A stretch of 64,000 nt of DNA, taken from positions 290,332,971 to 290,396,970 of the forward strand of contig CM037878.1 of assembly GCA_021292165.1 (NCBI GenBank), given 5' to 3'. This document shows, in pieces, positions 60,330 to 64,000 of this stretch; position 1 is the stretch's first letter; every line of letters starts with the position of its first letter. Origin of the DNA: Shinisaurus crocodilurus. Its lineage: Eukaryota > Chordata > Lepidosauria > Squamata > Shinisauridae. The translations under genes were made by a program, and so were the position numbers. The notes below the pieces were generated by a model. The model was not told where the DNA came from. It saw only the letters and a program-made list of their open reading frames with translations, and ran no database searches.

Positions 60330-63170
60330 TGACCACTCGAAGAACCATAGTTACAGGTTGGCAACCTCTTCTTCTCCTTCTCCTGCCCCCGCCCCCCCAC
60401 TGATCTAAGATCCAGTCCCATGCTGTCGAAGCCAATTCCCATTCATGAGACTGGAAAGCTATTTGACCGAGGGCATCTGGCAGAATATTGTCTTTGCCGG
60501 CGATGTGGATCGCGGTCAAGGTGATGTTCTTGTGGGGAGCCCAGTGGAACAGGCGGAGAGTCAAGGCGGTCAGTTCTGACAATTTCGTCCCACCCTGTTT
60601 GTATATATATGCTACTGCAGTGGTATTGTCCGTCACCACTTGAACAATTTGACTGGATAGGTCTCTCTCTAGTGCCTTCAGCGCGTGGAAAATGGCTAAG
60701 AGCTCCAAGTAGTTGATATGAAGGGAACTCTCATGACAAGTCCATTGGCCCTGTGCTCCCCAACCGAGGAGGGAGGCGTCTGTTGTGAGGGTCCATGTAT
60801 GAGGAGGGTCCTGGAAAAGGCAGTCCTCTGTCCAGGTGAGACTGAGAGTCAGGTAAGTATGGTGGGCATCGTGGTCAGGATCGAAGGACTGGATTAGCCA
60901 ATTTTGCAAGAGTCACATCTGAAGTCGTGCAAAGGCTACCGTCAACACTGCAGATGCCATGAGACCAAGGAGCCCCTGTATGGTGTGCACTTTCGTTTTC
61001 TGTTCTCTGCACAGTGTTGTTGCCAACTTGGTGCTAGCAAGGACACGTTCCTGAGGGAGGAATGCCCGTCTGGTGCGTGCCTCGAGGATAGCTCCAATGA
61101 ACTTGATGGGCTGCGTTGGGTGAAGAACCAAATTTTCTGAGTTGACATAAAAACCCAGATCATCCAGGAGGGTCAGCGTCCCCTCCAGTGCTTTGTGCAA
61201 GGCGGCTCTTGAGGAGTCCACCAGGAGCCAGTCATCTAGATAAGGGAAGATTTGTACTCCTTGTGAAAGGAGGTGGGCACAGACGACAGCCACACACTTG
61301 GTAAAAGACTCTCAGTGCCATGGAGAGCCTGAAGGGAAGCACTTGGAATTGGTAGGCCACAGTTCCAACAGCGAACTGGAGGTAGCGCTGACTGTCTTGG
61401 TGTATGTTGATGTGAAAATAAGCATCCTTGAGGTCCATGGACGTGAACCAGTCCCCTTTGCGGAGGAGGGACAGGATCTGCTGAAGCATGGTCATCCTGA
61501 ACTTCTTGGTGCTATGTAGTAGTTGACCTCCTGCAGGTCCAGGATCAGGCAGAGCCCGCCATCCTTTTTCAGTACCGTGAAATATCTGGAATACAGGCTG
61601 TGGTGCAGGTCGTGCATTGGAATTGGGCGAATGGCCCCTTTGATTGTTGTAGGCCAAGTAGTGTGGATACTGGAGAAGGCAGGCAGGGCGTCGAAACTCA
61701 ATCCTGTAACCGTGGTGAACTTCAGGACCCAGGAGTCGGATGTTATTGACTTCCACATCGGTAGGTATGGGCTCAGGCGGCTGCCGAATTGGAGGCTGGG
61801 TGATAGAATTAGAGGCATGTAGAGGAGAGCTGTTGGTACAGGAGCAGAGGAAGTTGCGAGAGAGACCAGTGGGGAGTCAAAGATGATGCTTGCCCGAAAA
61901 GTCCCCTCTTTTTCGGGAGCTCTGGAACCAAGGCTGGTTGTATGTTCACCTTGGGAGGAGGTGGCTAGCGTGAGAGGACCGGTCACTTTGATGGTGAGGT
62001 GGAAAAGAAGACTGGAGTTGGTACCATTTACACTGTTTTGGAGCTGATGGTGCTGGATATTGAGCAAGACCCATCTTCTTGGCCATGTTCCTGGCTTTTT
62101 GCACAGAGTCCATAGCCTCATCAGTCTTGGCATGGACGAGGCCCTCGTGATCAAAGGGAAGGTCCTCTATGCGAGTGCAAGCCTCCTGGTTCAAGCCTGC
62201 CAAGGACAGCCAGGCATGTCTACAAAGCGTGATGGAGCCCACCATTGCCTTGGCATGGCAATCAGCCTGGTGACAGGCTGTGTTTATCTGTTGCCTCACT
62301 AACCTCATTGCCTCTGACTGGAAGATGCTCCCTTCGGTCTTCTAGAAGGTAATCACACATGGCCCCTATTTTTTCCCAAAGGAAAAGTTGATCGTGGGCC
62401 ATGGTGGCTTGGTAATTTGCAAGCTTCAGGCCTAGGGTTGCTGAGGAGTTGCCCATAAGGTCCAGTCGACACCCTTCTTTATCAACTGGGGCGAAGTGTT
62501 GGTGGCGTGAGCGACCTTGAGCCGACTCGATGATTATGGAGTTAGGCTTCAGGTGCAAGAACAGAAAGGGGGCATCTTGTTCTTGCATCCGTTCTAGTCT
62601 TTTCGAGGTCGGAGGCACTGAAGAGGGGTTCTTCCAGGTCCCCTTGACAGTTTGGAGCAAGGCTGGGAGGAAAGGGATCGTGAGCGGCGCTGCTTCCTCC
62701 GCGTAGACAGCGTGGAATACAGGATCCCTAACCCTCTCTTCCTGGTGCCCAGCGATGCTGCCATCCGACGAACCTGCTCAGAAGTGTCCCATGTCCTCAG
62801 AGGGCGAGTCGGGGTCTTTGGAACTGACCATCGGATCCCGTGAGGAGATGGAAGGTGCCAGTGAGGACATGGAAGACGACTCCGAGTAAAATGAGAAAGG
62901 AGGAAAAACGAAGAAGATAGCAGGAGAAGAATAAACTACTAGGCAATTTCTCAGCACTGCAGTCTAAAAACACAGAAGTCACTCCTGAGGCACCCACAAA
63001 GGCGGTCGAAGAGGAACTGAGGGAATAGGCGGGAACCCGCTAAGGAAATGTGCAGTGGGACGGTGGGGGAGGAGTTACCACCTAAAATCCTCAGCTATGG
63101 AACCTTCCCAAAATAGGCTCCAGGCAGGCGCAGAGCCCACATGTGTGATGCACAGAGACCACGAGGAAGA
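60330..63170 (-). mobile_element. DIRS-like retrotransposon, decayed
   Basis: Minus-strand fragments in order: a gag-like part (about 62660-61500), reverse transcriptase with GDWFTSMDLKDAYFHI (about 61480) and the catalytic YLDD followed by WLLVDSS (61231-61242), then RNase H with TTDASLLGWGAQG, NYLELLAIFHALK, VTDNTTAVAY and HIAGKDNILPDALG (60750-60450). The order RT then RNase H and these motifs fit DIRS-type elements. No tyrosine recombinase or methyltransferase part is visible. There are several frame shifts and at least one stop between RT and RNase H. Similar sequences in the same orientation lie at both edges (60318-60352 and 63140-63171). Confidence 0.75.
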
Positions 63171-64000
63171 AATATAATTGTGGAACATTTCCCACATCAC
63201 GTGGAACACCGGATGAATGCCGTGCCTTGAAGGTTCCCTCCGTGACCTCTTGCAAGAATACAATGCTTAGATTTCTGTGGTCATGGACCTGCCTCAAACA
63301 GGAGTTCCTGCATCCAGGGCAAGATGTGAATACCATTACCCGGAAAAATCCTAACTTAAGCCCTTACAATGGTGGCCCGGTAGCCAGTGTGGTGCTCTAT
63401 GAACGGGAAGACCGGAGTTCGAATCCTGCCACAGGCAGAAGGAACCATTTAGAGAGCTGGGTGAGATCCATCAGGCCCCTTCCAATTCAGTGATCCTACA
63501 CCTTTACTTCCCAAGTCCTGCCCTTTTCTTCGTGACCACTCTCACCATTTCAAAGTCCAGAAACCCTTGTAAGGAAAATTCTGTGGCTGTCTCATTTAAT
63601 ACCAGATCCTGCTCATTACCTCAGGGCCATAAGGTTCTGTCTCTGGTCTTACACAAACAAGATGTTCCTTCTTTTGCAAATGTTCTTCATAGATTGTTTC
63701 CCTCCTTAGGTCAAGGGGGGGGGACGGACGGACCCAATCTATTAGTGGCAGCCAATAAGTGACGCCCAGTGAAACCTACACCAGCTCCCTGGATTTATGG
63801 GGCAGATGTAAACAACATTCTGGGACAGACTATAAAAAACCAAAACACCTGGCGCTTTAAGGAAAATTCTTCTAAAGAAGCCAGCATTCCCTTTCTAAGG
63901 AAGCAACTCGAAATAAGTTCCCTTATGCACTTATAAATGAACAACCCCGTGCCTCTTGTCGTATTATTTGCAAACACTGATTCCTTCTAAGATGTTACCG

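Larger units (their letters stand above)
52032..64000. other. Probable C2CD3 intron, repeat-filled
   Basis: Twelve kilobases upstream of the last coding exon. If that exon is C2CD3, this is at least part of its last intron. It holds SINEs, a type C MITE, a Helitron-like element, an 864-bp hAT and a DIRS-like element. Stretches without a recognised repeat include about 52.05-52.85, 53.8-54.6, 56.6-57.5, 58.85-59.5 and 63.25-64.0 kb. I found no second exon that could be supported. Confidence 0.4.

Noticed and set aside
1..64000. CRISPR arrays, bacterial operons, phage or plasmid systems
   Set aside because: The tandem repeats are microsatellites and one minisatellite without unique spacers. 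The introns, SINEs and LINEs show eukaryotic nuclear DNA.

Overview
This window is nuclear DNA from a vertebrate, almost certainly a squamate reptile (lizard or snake). Two lines of evidence support this. First, it carries multi-exon mitochondrial uncoupling-protein genes with the standard vertebrate exon lengths and phases. Second, it is full of repeats typical of squamates: seven tRNA-derived SINEs of the Sauria type with the LINE-like tail, CR1 and L2-like LINE 3' ends, 5S-rRNA-derived SINEs, DIRS-like and Penelope-like fragments, and many hAT-type elements with exact 8-bp target-site duplications (TSDs). No bacterial, plasmid or phage features are present.

All recognisable host genes lie on the minus strand. 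UCP2 occupies 3289-10477 (six coding exons, 308 residues, intact). A probable non-coding first exon and CpG-rich promoter lie about 12 kb further upstream near 22.6-22.75 kb. UCP3 occupies 31888-38212 (six coding exons, 310 residues, intact). At 51882-52031 there is a last coding exon followed by a 1.65-kb 3'UTR and poly(A) signal; its position and strand match C2CD3 in the conserved vertebrate order C2CD3-UCP3-UCP2, but the name rests on synteny. UCP2 and UCP3 encode three-repeat inner-membrane carriers, each with the P-x-D-x-x-K signature at the three expected places.

The rest is introns and intergenic DNA dominated by transposable elements, often nested. (1) 0-3.3 kb: UCP2 3'UTR and downstream region. 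(2) 3.3-10.5 kb: UCP2 body; its last intron is mostly a 1.5-kb hAT element, and another intron holds a solo LTR sitting inside a palindromic MITE. (3) 10.5-22.6 kb: the probable UCP2 5' intron, with a Penelope-like inverted repeat, a second solo LTR and several hAT elements. (4) 22.9-31.9 kb: the UCP2-UCP3 intergenic region. (5) 32-38.2 kb: UCP3. (6) 38.2-50.2 kb: UCP3 upstream DNA with LINEs, SINEs and a short CpG-rich patch. (7) 50.2-52 kb: the 3' end of the C2CD3-like gene. (8) 52-64 kb: more repeats, including a Helitron-like element carrying a G-rich minisatellite, an 864-bp hAT, and a decayed DIRS-like retrotransposon.

I found no new enzymatic system. The most interesting material is: palindromic MITE families sharing a core that resembles the ZNF143/STAF site; a MITE insertion whose empty site is preserved in the opposite arm of an inverted repeat; a hammerhead-like motif in that inverted repeat; a 5S-derived SINE with a CR1-type tail; and a TATA-containing candidate UCP2 promoter.
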